Shown piece after piece: positions 17,433-26,063 of a DNA stretch of 64,000 nucleotides. The stretch comes from CAYFKJ01 sp964343605 (GTDB lineage Bacteria > Pseudomonadota > Alphaproteobacteria > UBA2966). A program made the position numbers and the translations under genes. The notes below the pieces were generated by a model that searched no databases, had not been told where the DNA came from, and was given only the letters and a program-made list of their open reading frames with translations. Positions within the stretch are counted from its first letter, which is position 1. The number at the start of each line of letters is the position of its first letter. Location of the stretch: assembly GCA_964343605.1 (NCBI GenBank), contig CAYFKJ010000003.1:558001-622000 (forward strand), given 5' to 3'.

Positions 17433-17740
17433 CGTCGTAGCCTTCCCTGTTTGTTATTTGGCAGTCCCACTTCGGTCGTTTCCCACCGCCACGATTGGCC
17501 ACGTGTCGTTTTTGCAAAACTCAGACGCGCAAACCTTACGACGACAAACCTCCGAATTTGGGCTCTGCGGTTTATCTAGATGTCAGCCCCCCTAGTGGTT
17601 TGGCCGACGCCCTTTCCTTACTTTATGCCGGGACGGTAACAGAGTTTGTCCGAACGGACAAGAATGCATCAGGCCCAATTTTCCGCCTCTTTCAGGCTTA
17701 TGATATGACTAAAGATAAATCTGGATATTATTGATTTTTG
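17433..17740. other. Intergenic region upstream of aapJ and downstream of znuB
   Basis: A 308-bp gap between the aapJ start and the znuB stop, both on the minus strand. It should contain the aap promoter. The only structure seen is the inverted repeat at 17646-17661. A 79-codon open frame on the plus strand (17495-17734) has no ribosome-binding site or recognisable content and is not called. Confidence 0.5.
17646..17661. promoter_or_regulatory. Inverted repeat TTGTCCG-AA-CGGACAA
   Basis: Two exact 7-bp half-sites separated by two bases, 214 bp upstream of aapJ. The symmetry suits a dimeric regulator, and aapJ is the only gene downstream on either side. The distance is long for a repressor site but possible for an activator. 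No regulator is identified. Confidence 0.35.
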
Positions 17741-18538
17741 TCATTTTTTCGGCAGGCTCCGAAGCACGCCGCTGGCAACAAACAGAGCGGTCGAGGCGAG
17801 TACAATGCCCGGTCCTGCAGGGATGTCCCAGGCCAGCGAGGCGCCGAGGCCGCCGGCGACCGACAGGCATCCCCCGATCGCCGCGGTGACCGCCATGACT
17901 TCGGGCGTGCTGGACAAGGGCCGGGCGGCGGCTGCCGGAATGATCAGCAACGAAACGATCAGGAGGACGCCGATCACCTTCATGGCGACGGCGATGACAA
18001 CGGCGATCACGATCATGAACGCGAGCCTCGCGGCAACGACGGGAACCCCCTCCACCGCCGCCAATTCTTCATGCACCGTCATGGCCAGCAAGGGCCGCCA
18101 GATCAAGGCCAGTGTCAGGAGCGCCGTCGCGCCGCCGCCGAATATCCAAACCAAATCGCTGGTGCCGACGGCCAGGATGTCGCCGAACAAATAGGCCATC
18201 AGGTCAACGCGAACGTTCTCGAGCAAGGCGGTCGCCACCAACCCCAGGGCCAGCATGGCGTGGGCCAGAATGCCCAGGAGCGTGTCGCTGGCCAGTTGGC
18301 GCTGCGATTGGGCCGCCGCCAGCACCAATCCCACAACCACGCAGACCGCCACGATGCCCAGCGTGGGATCGATGTTCAGCAGCAGGCCGAGAGCGACGCC
18401 GAACAATGCCGAATGGGCCAGCGCCGCGCCGAAGTAGGCCATACGCCGCCAAACCACGAAGCAGCCCAACGGACCGGCCACCAGCGCCACTCCAAGTCCG
18501 GCGGCGAGCGCTCGTATCAGGAAGTCATCCATGATCAT
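17741..18538 (-). CDS. znuB: Zinc ABC transporter permease
   Basis: A 265-aa inner-membrane permease of the ABC-3 (metal) family with about eight hydrophobic helices. The N-terminal FLIRALAAGLGVALVAGPLG and the internal GDILAVGTSDL (~138-148) are characteristic of ZnuB. Its 5' end overlaps znuC by 14 bp, so it is translationally coupled; ATG at 18532 is an alternative start. Third gene of zur-znuC-znuB, controlled with znuA by the Zur box at 19853. Confidence 0.92.
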   Translation of the reverse strand: MIMDDFLIRALAAGLGVALVAGPLGCFVVWRRMAYFGAALAHSALFGVALGLLLNIDPTLGIVAVCVVVGLVLAAAQSQRQLASDTLLGILAHAMLALGLVATALLENVRVDLMAYLFGDILAVGTSDLVWIFGGGATALLTLALIWRPLLAMTVHEELAAVEGVPVVAARLAFMIVIAVVIAVAMKVIGVLLIVSLLIIPAAAARPLSSTPEVMAVTAAIGGCLSVAGGLGASLAWDIPAGPGIVLASTALFVASGVLRSLPKK

Positions 18539-19307
18539 GATCGTGCCTATGACCCTCGCCCGCGCCTACCGGAACGACGTTGCCGTGGGCATCGTGGTCA
18601 TGGTCATGGTGGTGGGCGTAAAGCGCCAATCCCGCGGCAACACGGTCACCGAACAAGGCGACATATTCGGGATGGCGCTGCACGGTTTCCGGCGTCCCGT
18701 CGCAACAGACGTGCTGGTTCAGGCAAACCACGTGATCCGTCGCCGCCATCACGAGGTGCAAATCGTGCGATACCATGACGACGCCGAAACCATGCTCGTT
18801 CCGCAAGGCGGCGATGAGTTCGTAAATTTCGACCTGCCCGCCCATGTCGACCCCCTGCACCGGTTCGTCCAGTACCAGCAAGTCCGGATCACGCAGCAGC
18901 GCCCGCGCCAGCATGACGCGGCGCATTTCGCCGCCGGAAAGATCGTGCAGCGATCGGTCAATCAAATGCGGCACGCCGACTTCCTCCAACAGCGCCGCAC
19001 GGGTACCCTTCGGCGCGGTGATGCCGAGCGAGAGGAAACGGCGAACGTTGAGCGGCAGAACGGGGTCGACGGTCATGGTCTGGGGTACGTAGCCGATAAC
19101 CAAACCAGGTTTCATGTGGACGGTGCCCCGGTCCGGTTTGATGAGCCCCATGGCCGTACGCAGGAGCGTCGATTTTCCTGCACCGTTCGGTCCGACCACG
19201 GTGATGATCTCTTTCGGCCTCACGACCAGGCTGACGTCATGAAGCAGCGTTATATCACCGCGTTGAACAGAGACGCCGCGGACGTCGATCAGGAACTCGC
19301 CGGTCAT
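18525..19307 (-). CDS. znuC: Zinc ABC transporter ATP-binding protein
   Basis: A 260-aa ABC ATPase for zinc uptake with Walker A GPNGAGKST, signature LSGGEMRRVMLARAL and Walker B LLVLDEPVQGVD. The C-terminus ends in a His/Asp-rich tail (HHHDHDHDAHG and HRHDHDHG), common in ZnuC and able to bind zinc. I start it at ATG 19307, which overlaps the zur TGA stop as ATGA and implies coupling; an upstream GTG-type start inside zur would add ten residues. Confidence 0.93.
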   Translation of the reverse strand: MTGEFLIDVRGVSVQRGDITLLHDVSLVVRPKEIITVVGPNGAGKSTLLRTAMGLIKPDRGTVHMKPGLVIGYVPQTMTVDPVLPLNVRRFLSLGITAPKGTRAALLEEVGVPHLIDRSLHDLSGGEMRRVMLARALLRDPDLLVLDEPVQGVDMGGQVEIYELIAALRNEHGFGVVMVSHDLHLVMAATDHVVCLNQHVCCDGTPETVQRHPEYVALFGDRVAAGLALYAHHHDHDHDAHGNVVPVGAGEGHRHDHDHG

Positions 19308-19804
19308 TGAGCGGGCGCCGACAGGCAATCCTGACACTGGCCCCGGACCTCGACGGTCCGGGTTTGGACGGCGAAACCCTGCGTCCGGGCGGCGTTGTTG
19401 ATGCAGCGCGCAAGGCCGGCGATCTCTATTTCAACGGCGTTGCCGCAATCGTCGCAAATCAGATACTGCGCCTCATGAGGCGATTCCGGATGAGCGCATC
19501 CGACATAGGCATTTTGGGATTCGATTCGATGCACCAGCCCCTGTGCCATGAGAAAATCGAGAGCCCGGTAGACGGTGGGCGGCGCCGGTCTGCGGCCCTC
19601 GGCCAGGCGCTCCAGTATTTCGTACGCTCCGATGGGCGCGTGGCTGGTCCACACCAGTTCAAGGACCGTGCGGCGCAACGAGGTGAGACGCGCGCCGGTC
19701 TCCAGGCAAACGCGATCCGCTGCAGCCAGGGCATTCTCGATGCAGTGCCGGTGATCGTGCCGGACATCGACCTCCTTGGAGTTAGTGTGGGAAATCCTCG
19801 CCAT
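19304..19804 (-). CDS. zur: Zinc uptake regulator Zur (Fur family)
   Basis: A 166-aa Fur-family repressor. The N-terminal winged helix (~30-95) includes PTVYRALDFLMAQGLVHRI, the recognition-helix region, and the dimerisation domain carries the structural zinc site CDDC (~118-121) and CQDC (~157-160). A His-rich start (RHDHRHC) is present. The context fixes the metal: znuC and znuB follow it and znuA is divergent. It probably represses all five genes, including itself, from the box at 19853-19865 when zinc is sufficient. Confidence 0.93.
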   Translation of the reverse strand: MARISHTNSKEVDVRHDHRHCIENALAAADRVCLETGARLTSLRRTVLELVWTSHAPIGAYEILERLAEGRRPAPPTVYRALDFLMAQGLVHRIESQNAYVGCAHPESPHEAQYLICDDCGNAVEIEIAGLARCINNAARTQGFAVQTRTVEVRGQCQDCLSAPAQ

Positions 19805-19852
19805 TGCTCCATCCTCGACGGATCGTTTATCGGATATTCCATATTGTGTAAT

Positions 19853-19865
19853 GTTATACTATAAC
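19853..19865. promoter_or_regulatory. Zur box GTTATACTATAAC
   Basis: A perfect 13-bp palindrome with a central C, matching the GTTATANTATAAC core known for alphaproteobacterial Zur operators. It lies 48 bp from the zur start and 43 bp from the znuA start, so one site can control both divergent operons. Confidence 0.88.
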
Positions 19866-19908
19866 GAAATCAAGATATTCACCCCCTTCCAGCCAGAAGA
19901 CAATAACC

Positions 19909-20844
19909 ATGATCTCCCGCGCCAGATACCTTTGCGCCGTAATCGGTGCAGCAGCCGGTCTTGCCTTCCCCGTCTCCGGTTTGGCAGAGACGCCGCGCGT
20001 CGTGGCAACAATTCCGCCACTGCACGCCCTCGTCTCCGCGGTGATGGGAGATTCGGGTGATCCCTATTTGTTGATCGACAAGCGGTCCTCGCCGCATGAG
20101 CTGAATTTACGCCCGTCCCAAGCCAGGGCCCTCGCCCGCGCCGACCTGGTCGTCTGGATCGGTCCCGAATTGGAGGCCCCTTTGGCCCGCTCCCTCAAGG
20201 CGACCCGCCGCGGTAAGTCGCTTCGAGTTCTCGGTATTCCGGGTCTCGTGCGACATGGCGCGAGGCCGGGGGGAGCTTGGCACGACCACGAGCACCACGA
20301 ACATGAATCCGACGGCCACGCGGAAGGAACCCTGGATCCCCATGTCTGGCTGTCACCACGAAACGCCGATCTGATCGGGTATGCGGTTGCCGAAAGCTTG
20401 GCCGAACTGGACCCGCCCAACGCCGGCGCATACAGACGAAACGCTGACCTGCTCAGTCAACGGCTCTCAGACCTTAAAAAAGACATCAATGCCGTCATCA
20501 CCGAACACGGGGAGAAACCGTTTATCGTGCTGCACGATTCGCTTCAGTATTTCGAACATGCCTTCAAGCTCAACAACGCCGGCGCCGTGACGACGGCTTC
20601 GGCCAAGGGGGCGGGCGCCCGCACGCTGCGGGAGTTGAAGGAATTGGTGGACGCCTCCGGAATCCGGTGCATCGTTGCGGATCCTTATGTTTCGAAAGCC
20701 TTCGCCCGGACTCTGGTCGAAGGAAATGACGCCAACACCGCAGAGATCGATCCGCTGGGTTATTCTCACGCCCCCGGCAAACACCGATACGATGCTATGA
20801 TGCGCGATATTGCAGGGCGTCTCGCCGCCTGTCTTGCGCCATAA
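19909..20844 (+). CDS. znuA: Zinc ABC transporter, periplasmic binding protein
   Basis: A 311-aa cluster A-I metal-binding protein. A Sec signal (cleavage after VSGLA, near residue 26) precedes the mature domain. The His/Asp-rich loop WHDHEHHEHESDGHAEG (~124-140) and the following DPHVWLSPRNA are typical of ZnuA; metal-ligand histidines are likely in SSPHELNLRPSQ, DPHVWL and LHDSLQYFEHAF. Divergent from zur over the Zur box. hisI begins 13 bp after its stop. Confidence 0.92.
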   Translation: MISRARYLCAVIGAAAGLAFPVSGLAETPRVVATIPPLHALVSAVMGDSGDPYLLIDKRSSPHELNLRPSQARALARADLVVWIGPELEAPLARSLKATRRGKSLRVLGIPGLVRHGARPGGAWHDHEHHEHESDGHAEGTLDPHVWLSPRNADLIGYAVAESLAELDPPNAGAYRRNADLLSQRLSDLKKDINAVITEHGEKPFIVLHDSLQYFEHAFKLNNAGAVTTASAKGAGARTLRELKELVDASGIRCIVADPYVSKAFARTLVEGNDANTAEIDPLGYSHAPGKHRYDAMMRDIAGRLAACLAP

Positions 20845-20857
20845 ACCGGAGAATTCC

Positions 20858-21250
20858 ATGGCCACCGAACTTGAAACCCTGCTGGCTGAAGTCGCCTTCA
20901 ACGCGGACGGACTTGTCCCGGCCATCGCCCAGCAGCACGATACGGGCGAAATCCTGATGATGGCCTGGATGAACCGCGAGGCCGTATCGGAAACGTTGGA
21001 GTCCGGGCGGGTCTGCTACTACAGCCGGTCGCGCGGCAAGCTCTGGCGCAAGGGAGAGAGCTCCGGCCAAATTCAGCACCTCCACGAGCTGCGCATCGAT
21101 TGCGACGGCGATACCCTGCTACTGCTGGTCGACCAGGAAGGCGTCGCCTGCCACACCGGCCGGCACAATTGCTTTTTCAGGGCGGTACGCGACGGCAAGC
21201 TGGAAACTATCGCCGAGGTCGAGATCGATCCCGGCGAGTTATATTCCTAG
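20858..21250 (+). CDS. hisI: Phosphoribosyl-AMP cyclohydrolase
   Basis: A 130-aa HisI enzyme that opens the adenine ring of phosphoribosyl-AMP, step three of histidine synthesis. It is a zinc and magnesium enzyme; DCDGD (Mg ligands, ~87-91) and CHTGRHNC (Zn ligand cysteines, ~104-111) are both intact. Start ATG 20858 has GGAG at 20848-20851. It lies 13 bp after znuA with no terminator between, so it should be part of the Zur regulon. No other his genes are nearby. It could be the sole hisI or a zinc-starvation paralogue. Confidence 0.9.
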   Translation: MATELETLLAEVAFNADGLVPAIAQQHDTGEILMMAWMNREAVSETLESGRVCYYSRSRGKLWRKGESSGQIQHLHELRIDCDGDTLLLLVDQEGVACHTGRHNCFFRAVRDGKLETIAEVEIDPGELYS

Positions 21251-21279
21251 CGACGCCTGCGCCTGAAATTGAAAGCCGT

Positions 21280-22482
21280 TCAGCTCGCCCGTTCGTTCCA
21301 GCTCGTCGCCCAGGCGGAGAAATCCGCCGCCGGCATGGGTGGTGCGACCAGGTAGCCTTGCACAGTATCGCATCCCAATTCGGCGACCAGGTCCCAGTCG
21401 GCCTGGGTTTCGACGCCCTCTGCCACGATCGACATGTCGAACTTTCTCGCAAGATCAATGCTGTACTCCAGAATGGCACGGGAGGCCTCGTTGTCGGCGG
21501 CACCATTGACGAAGGAACGGTCGATCTTAAGCTCGGAGAACGGAATGCGCTTGAGCTGCTGCAACGATGAATGGCCCGTGCCGAAGTCGTCGATGGAAAG
21601 GCCGATACCCTTAAGGCGGAGCCGCGTCAGGATTTCCAACGGGACTTTGACGTCCTGAATGAGCTGACTTTCCGTGACTTCGAGAATGAGGCAAGACGGA
21701 TCGATATCGAATTTTTCGCTAGCCGCAATCAGGGCATCGGGTAGATCGAGTCGATGCAGCGTATTGACCGAGACATTCAACGCGAGCTTCAGATCGAAGC
21801 CTTGGGACCGCCATTCCACGGCACGATCCAGCAGCGCCTTGAATACGGCATCGGTGAGCGCGTCGATCAAACCGCTGCGCTCCGCCAGGGCGATGAAGGC
21901 GCCCGGCATGATCACGCCGGAATTCTTGTCGTGCCAGCGCGCCAGCGCCTCAACGCCCACAACCTTACCGCTGGTCACGTCGACCTTGGGCTGAAAATGC
22001 GGATACACGCTACCGTTGGCGATGGCATTTCGCAGGTGGTCGGCGTCCAGCGGGCCGTGGGGACTGAGGTCCTGGGCGGTAAATTCCACGTTCACCCGGC
22101 GCATGGCATCGACGAATTCGGGCAAGCCGATGGGTTTGCGCAAAACGCCCGGCACGTTTAGTTGATGCGCTTCCGCCAGTTCCCGCGTGCTGTCGAGAAT
22201 ACGCTGGCTCTCGCCGCTGACCAGAATAATTGAACCGGCGAAACCGCGGGTCGCTACGTGGCGCAACAACTCCACGCCATCCATGCCCGGCATGTTGAGG
22301 TCGCAGATCAGCACGTCGGGAGACCGAGCGACTGAATCGAGAGCTTCAAGAGCCTCCGCGCCATTGGCGGCAATGGCGGCAATATCGCCGCCCAGTTTTC
22401 GGATGATTTTTGTAAAAAAGAGTGAGATCTCGGGTTCGTCATCAATGACTAAAAACGTCAAACCCTGACAAACAGCATCCAT
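21280..22482 (-). CDS. Response regulator with EAL c-di-GMP phosphodiesterase domain
   Basis: A 400-aa two-domain protein. The receiver (~8-128) keeps the acidic pair DDE (14-16) and phospho-acceptor Asp61 in CDLNMPG. The EAL domain (~150-392) has the catalytic set: EAL at 178-180, Asn236, Glu268 region, the DDFGTG loop at 298-303, Lys319 and Glu355. It should therefore hydrolyse c-di-GMP under control of phosphorylation. No kinase adjoins it. The gene is convergent with hisI and divergent from modA. Confidence 0.92.
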   Translation of the reverse strand: MDAVCQGLTFLVIDDEPEISLFFTKIIRKLGGDIAAIAANGAEALEALDSVARSPDVLICDLNMPGMDGVELLRHVATRGFAGSIILVSGESQRILDSTRELAEAHQLNVPGVLRKPIGLPEFVDAMRRVNVEFTAQDLSPHGPLDADHLRNAIANGSVYPHFQPKVDVTSGKVVGVEALARWHDKNSGVIMPGAFIALAERSGLIDALTDAVFKALLDRAVEWRSQGFDLKLALNVSVNTLHRLDLPDALIAASEKFDIDPSCLILEVTESQLIQDVKVPLEILTRLRLKGIGLSIDDFGTGHSSLQQLKRIPFSELKIDRSFVNGAADNEASRAILEYSIDLARKFDMSIVAEGVETQADWDLVAELGCDTVQGYLVAPPMPAADFSAWATSWNERAS

Positions 22483-22586
22483 TCCATCATCAATCCCGGT
22501 TGCGGATCATGCCCCGCCGAAGAATCTTAGTTGAATTCCGCAGGCCAAGTCCATGCGGCAATATCGCTATACCTGGGACGGCAGGC

Positions 22587-22608
22587 GTTATATACCTTCG
22601 GATATAAC
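22587..22608. promoter_or_regulatory. ModE-like operator upstream of modA
   Basis: GTTATAT and ATATAAC form an exact inverted repeat separated by 8 bp, matching the symmetric TATAT-type half-sites known for ModE operators. It ends 42 bp before the modA ATG, where it would cover the promoter. Repression by ModE-molybdate is inferred; no modE gene is in this window. Confidence 0.65.
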
Positions 22609-22650
22609 CCTTAATTATTTACTGACACTTCAGGGTAATTGTCATTCGTG

Positions 22651-23424
22651 ATGACTTGCGCGGTAAGAGCCTTGCTGAGTTTGTGCCTGCTGATCGGGAT
22701 GATCGGCACGTCCTCGGCCAAGGCGGAAGAGCTCTTAACGGTTTTCGTTGCGGCAAGCGCGGCGAAACCGGTTGAACTGGCGATTCCGTCGTTCGAACGC
22801 AAACATGACGTCCAAGTCCGCGTCTCAGCCGCAGCTTCGTCGGTTCTAGCGCGCCAGTTGGCGGCCGGCGCCCCCGCCCACCTTTACATTTCCGCCAACC
22901 CCGATTGGATGAATTGGGCGTCCGACAAACGGTTGATCGCCGAGGCGACACGAACCGACCTGATGGGCAACCGGCTCGTCGTCGTCACGCAAGCGTCCCG
23001 CGATCTGCCGAAGGATCTCCGGGAAGCGCTGACGACCGCCGCTGGCGCGGGCCGCATCGCGGTCGCGGATCCCGATCACGTTCCGGTCGGGATGTATGCA
23101 AGGGCGGCGCTGGAAAAGCTTGGACTTTGGAAAACACTCTCCACCCGCCTTGCCCGCAGCGCCGATGCACGCGGCACGATTGTCTTTGTCGCCCGGGGCG
23201 AGGTGGCAGCCGGCATTGCCTACGCCACTGACGCTCTGCTTTCGCAGAAGGTGCGCATCGCGAACGAAATCCCGGTTTCGGCCCACGCACCGATCATCTA
23301 TCAGGCCGCCGTCGTAAAGGAGGGTGATTCGAAGTTGTCCCGCGCCCTCCTTGCCCACCTGCTGCGACCCGAAAGCCAGGCTATTTTCGAGACCCACGGC
23401 TTCGTCGGCGTCAGGTCCCAGTAG
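22651..23424 (+). CDS. modA: Molybdate ABC transporter, periplasmic binding protein
   Basis: A ~257-aa molybdate-binding protein. A Sec signal (ALLSLCLLIGMIGTSSAKA) precedes the mature start EELLTVFVAASAAKPVE; the ligand-binding AASA and SAAASSVLARQL segments are those of ModA. The start is uncertain: ATG 22651 gives the best signal peptide, but TTG 22639 and GTG 22648 are also in frame and none has an ideal ribosome-binding site. First gene of modABC, probably controlled by the ModE-like site at 22587. Confidence 0.9.
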   Translation: MTCAVRALLSLCLLIGMIGTSSAKAEELLTVFVAASAAKPVELAIPSFERKHDVQVRVSAAASSVLARQLAAGAPAHLYISANPDWMNWASDKRLIAEATRTDLMGNRLVVVTQASRDLPKDLREALTTAAGAGRIAVADPDHVPVGMYARAALEKLGLWKTLSTRLARSADARGTIVFVARGEVAAGIAYATDALLSQKVRIANEIPVSAHAPIIYQAAVVKEGDSKLSRALLAHLLRPESQAIFETHGFVGVRSQ

Positions 23425-23437
23425 GATCGCCACGCAA

Positions 23438-24157
23438 ATGTTGAGCCCCCTGGAATTGGAAGCCCTTGGACTGTCGCTCAAGATAGCGTGCTGGTCCGTG
23501 GCCTTGAGCCTGCCCTTGGGCATCCTGACCGCCTGGATCCTGGCGCGCCGTACATTCCCGGGGAGTGTGCTGCTGGACGGCATCGTCCACCTGCCGCTGG
23601 TCATTCCGCCGGTTGCGGTGGGCTACATCCTGCTGGTGACGCTGGGGCGCCAAGGGCCCATCGGCAGCCTGTTGTACGACTGGTTCGGCATTACCCTGGT
23701 CTTCAGTTGGCGGGGCGCCGCGGTGGCGGCGGCGGTCATGGCCTTCCCTCTCATGGTGCGGGCCATTCGCCTCTCCCTCGAGGCCGTCGACCGCCGGCTG
23801 GAAACCGCAGCCCGGACGCTGGGGGCGAGCCCCATAGACGTCTTTGTCACGATCACGCTGCCGCTGATCGCGCCGGGTATCCTGACCGGAGCGGTACTGG
23901 CATTTGCCCGCGCCCTGGGAGAGTTCGGCGCAACCATCACCTTCGTTTCCAATATTGCGGGCGAGACGCGGACCTTGCCCATCGCGCTATACACGCTGAT
24001 CCAATCGCCCGGCGGCGAGGCGGCGGCCGTCCGCATCGTCGTCATATCCATCGCCCTCGCCTTGGGTGCGGTGGTGATGTCCGAGCTGATCGCGCGGCGC
24101 GTGGCGCGGAGATTGACGGGTCCGACAGCGGGCGAATCGAAGGAGAAGGCCCGATGA
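23438..24157 (+). CDS. modB: Molybdate ABC transporter permease
   Basis: A 239-aa inner-membrane permease with five to six hydrophobic helices. The N-terminal ALGLSLKIACWSVALSLPLG and the EAA loop AARTLGASPIDVFVTITLPL, followed by ARALGEFGATI, are typical of ModB/CysT permeases. The frame stays open upstream into modA, but ATG 23438 lies 13 bp after the modA stop and gives the family's normal length. Its TGA overlaps the modC ATG. Confidence 0.92.
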   Translation: MLSPLELEALGLSLKIACWSVALSLPLGILTAWILARRTFPGSVLLDGIVHLPLVIPPVAVGYILLVTLGRQGPIGSLLYDWFGITLVFSWRGAAVAAAVMAFPLMVRAIRLSLEAVDRRLETAARTLGASPIDVFVTITLPLIAPGILTGAVLAFARALGEFGATITFVSNIAGETRTLPIALYTLIQSPGGEAAAVRIVVISIALALGAVVMSELIARRVARRLTGPTAGESKEKAR

Positions 24158-25266
24158 GTCGGCTGGATGTCGATATCGCGGGCCGAATGGGCGATTTCCC
24201 GCTCGAGGCGAACTTCACCGGCGAGACCGGCGGCATCACGGCGCTGTACGGTCGGTCCGGAGCCGGCAAAACCTCCGTCGTCAACATGATCGCCGGACTG
24301 GCCGCGCCGGACCGAGGGCGCATCGCCTTGGGTGACCGCGTCTTGTTCGACGCCGAAAAGGGTATCGATGTGCCGCCCGAAAAACGCCGCATCGGCTATG
24401 TCTTCCAAGAGGACCGGCTGTTTCCGCATCTCTCCGTGCGTTCCAATCTGGAGTACGGCCGGAAACGCACGGCACCGGACGATCGCCACACCGGCTTCGA
24501 CAGCGTCATCGAAATGCTGGGGATCGGCGATCTCCTGGAGCGGCGGCCGCATCGGCTGTCAGGCGGCGAAAAACAACGCGTGGCCATCGGCCGCGCACTT
24601 CTGGCCAGCCCGGACCTTCTGCTGATGGACGAGCCGCTGGCCAGCCTCGACCTCGCCCGCAAGGCCGAGATCCTGCCCTTCATCGAAAGGCTGAGGGAGT
24701 CCTTGGGACTGCCCATCGTCTACGTCAGCCACGCTACGGAAGAGGTGGTGAGGCTGGCCGACACCGTGGCACTGATGGCCGACGGCCGGACCGTTGCCAG
24801 CGGACCTGTGGAGGACGTGATGAGCCGGCTCGATCTCCGCCCCCTCACCGGACGGTACGAAGCCGGCGCTGTCCTCGCCGTCACCGTGGCGCGACACGAT
24901 GAGAGCGACAATCTCTCGGAACTCACATTCGAAGGTGGACGCCTGACTGTGCCACGCGTGGATTTGGAGCTCGGACAGCATTTACGAGTCCGGGTGCGGG
25001 CCCGGGACGTTGCGCTGGCCCTGGAGCGTCCCGCCGGCATCAGCATCCTCAACATCTTCAAGGGGCCCGTGCTGGAAATCGCGGAGGCCGGGCCGGCGCA
25101 AATGGATGTCCTGCTCGATATATCCGAGGACGGCGGCACGGACGATTGCCGCCTGTGGGCCCGCATCACCCGACGCTCGGCCCGCGACATGGATTTGAAG
25201 GTCGGGCGCGAGGTCCACGCCCTGGTCAAGGCGGTGGCCATCGACCGGCATAGTCTGGGGCTTTGA
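24154..25266 (+). CDS. modC: Molybdate ABC transporter ATP-binding protein
   Basis: A 370-aa ABC ATPase. Walker A GRSGAGKTS, signature LSGGEKQRVAIGRAL, Walker B LLMDEPLASLD and the switch YVSHATEEV are intact. The C-terminal ~75 residues form a Mop/TOBE domain that binds oxyanion. The start overlaps the modB stop as ATGA. The same frame remains open far upstream through modB, but that part is antisense-like noise of modB and is excluded. Confidence 0.92.
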   Translation: MSRLDVDIAGRMGDFPLEANFTGETGGITALYGRSGAGKTSVVNMIAGLAAPDRGRIALGDRVLFDAEKGIDVPPEKRRIGYVFQEDRLFPHLSVRSNLEYGRKRTAPDDRHTGFDSVIEMLGIGDLLERRPHRLSGGEKQRVAIGRALLASPDLLLMDEPLASLDLARKAEILPFIERLRESLGLPIVYVSHATEEVVRLADTVALMADGRTVASGPVEDVMSRLDLRPLTGRYEAGAVLAVTVARHDESDNLSELTFEGGRLTVPRVDLELGQHLRVRVRARDVALALERPAGISILNIFKGPVLEIAEAGPAQMDVLLDISEDGGTDDCRLWARITRRSARDMDLKVGREVHALVKAVAIDRHSLGL

Positions 25267-25306
25267 TCGCTTGCCGCGCGACATTGGCGGGACTACCTTT
25301 TAGCGC

Positions 25307-26044
25307 ATGACTGCCTTCCGAATAATGAGCTTCGCCATCGCCCTGGTGTTTCTGCATGTGACCGCGTCACCCGCACGCGCCGCGGAAATGCCGAGCGTCG
25401 AGAAATTCGTCGATTATTTCGATACGATCGTCTTTGGCCGCGAGATGAAGGGCCTCAAGAACACCTACGAGGTCCTCAAATGGCCGGGACCGGAGATCCG
25501 ATACAAGCTGGCCGGGCAAAGAAAGGAAGCCGAGCTCTACCATCCGACGATCAAGGCGCATGCAAAGGTTCTGACCAAGTACAGCAGGATCAAGTTCCGC
25601 CACATTCCCGGCAAACAGAGCGGCGAAGACCTCATCATCTGGTTCGCCAAGTCGAACGAAATGTTCAAGGTCGGGCAAATCCTGGAGAAGGACGTCGCGG
25701 TGCTGCGGCAGCTCGTGCGCGGCTCCTGCTACTTCATGTCGTACCACCTGCCGCCAGGCAAGATGGTCAAGGCCATGATCGTGGTGAACATCGCCTACCC
25801 CAGCGAGGGCATCAAACACTGCCTCCTGGAGGAAATGATCCAGTCCATGGGCCTGCCGAACGACAGCGGCGCCATCAGTCCCTCCATCTTCAATGACAAC
25901 GAAAGCCGCAAAAATCTGTCGCTCATCGACAAGGTCTTGCTGCGGACGCTTTACGACACGCGCATGACGGCGGGTATGGACCGCCGCGATGCCTTGAAGG
26001 TCGCCAAGACCATCATCTCCGAGCTCAAGAAAAAGGCGAAGTAA
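25307..26044 (+). CDS. Exported DUF2927 protein
   Basis: A 245-aa protein with a Sec signal (FAIALVFLHVTASPARA, cleavage near residue 25). The rest matches the DUF2927 family of alphaproteobacterial exported proteins; a clear family block is CLLEEMIQSMGLPNDSG, followed by SIFNDNE. The ILEE-like Glu pair and preceding His (KHCLLEE) could form a metal site, but no enzyme activity is known. The gene starts 41 bp after modC and ends 20 bp before the methyltransferase gene. Confidence 0.8.
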   Translation: MTAFRIMSFAIALVFLHVTASPARAAEMPSVEKFVDYFDTIVFGREMKGLKNTYEVLKWPGPEIRYKLAGQRKEAELYHPTIKAHAKVLTKYSRIKFRHIPGKQSGEDLIIWFAKSNEMFKVGQILEKDVAVLRQLVRGSCYFMSYHLPPGKMVKAMIVVNIAYPSEGIKHCLLEEMIQSMGLPNDSGAISPSIFNDNESRKNLSLIDKVLLRTLYDTRMTAGMDRRDALKVAKTIISELKKKAK

Positions 26045-26063
26045 GGTGGCCGGAGATCCGCGC

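Noticed and set aside
17495..17734. 79-codon open frame upstream of aapJ
   Set aside because: No ribosome-binding site and no recognisable sequence.
17738..18778. 346-codon plus-strand frame over znuB and znuC
   Set aside because: Antisense to two clear transporter genes; His/Gln/Arg-rich composition typical of shadow frames.
23488..24153. Open frame continuing upstream of modC through modB
   Set aside because: It overlaps modB in another frame, has no ribosome-binding site and encodes no ModC-like sequence; modC starts at 24154 with an ATGA overlap.
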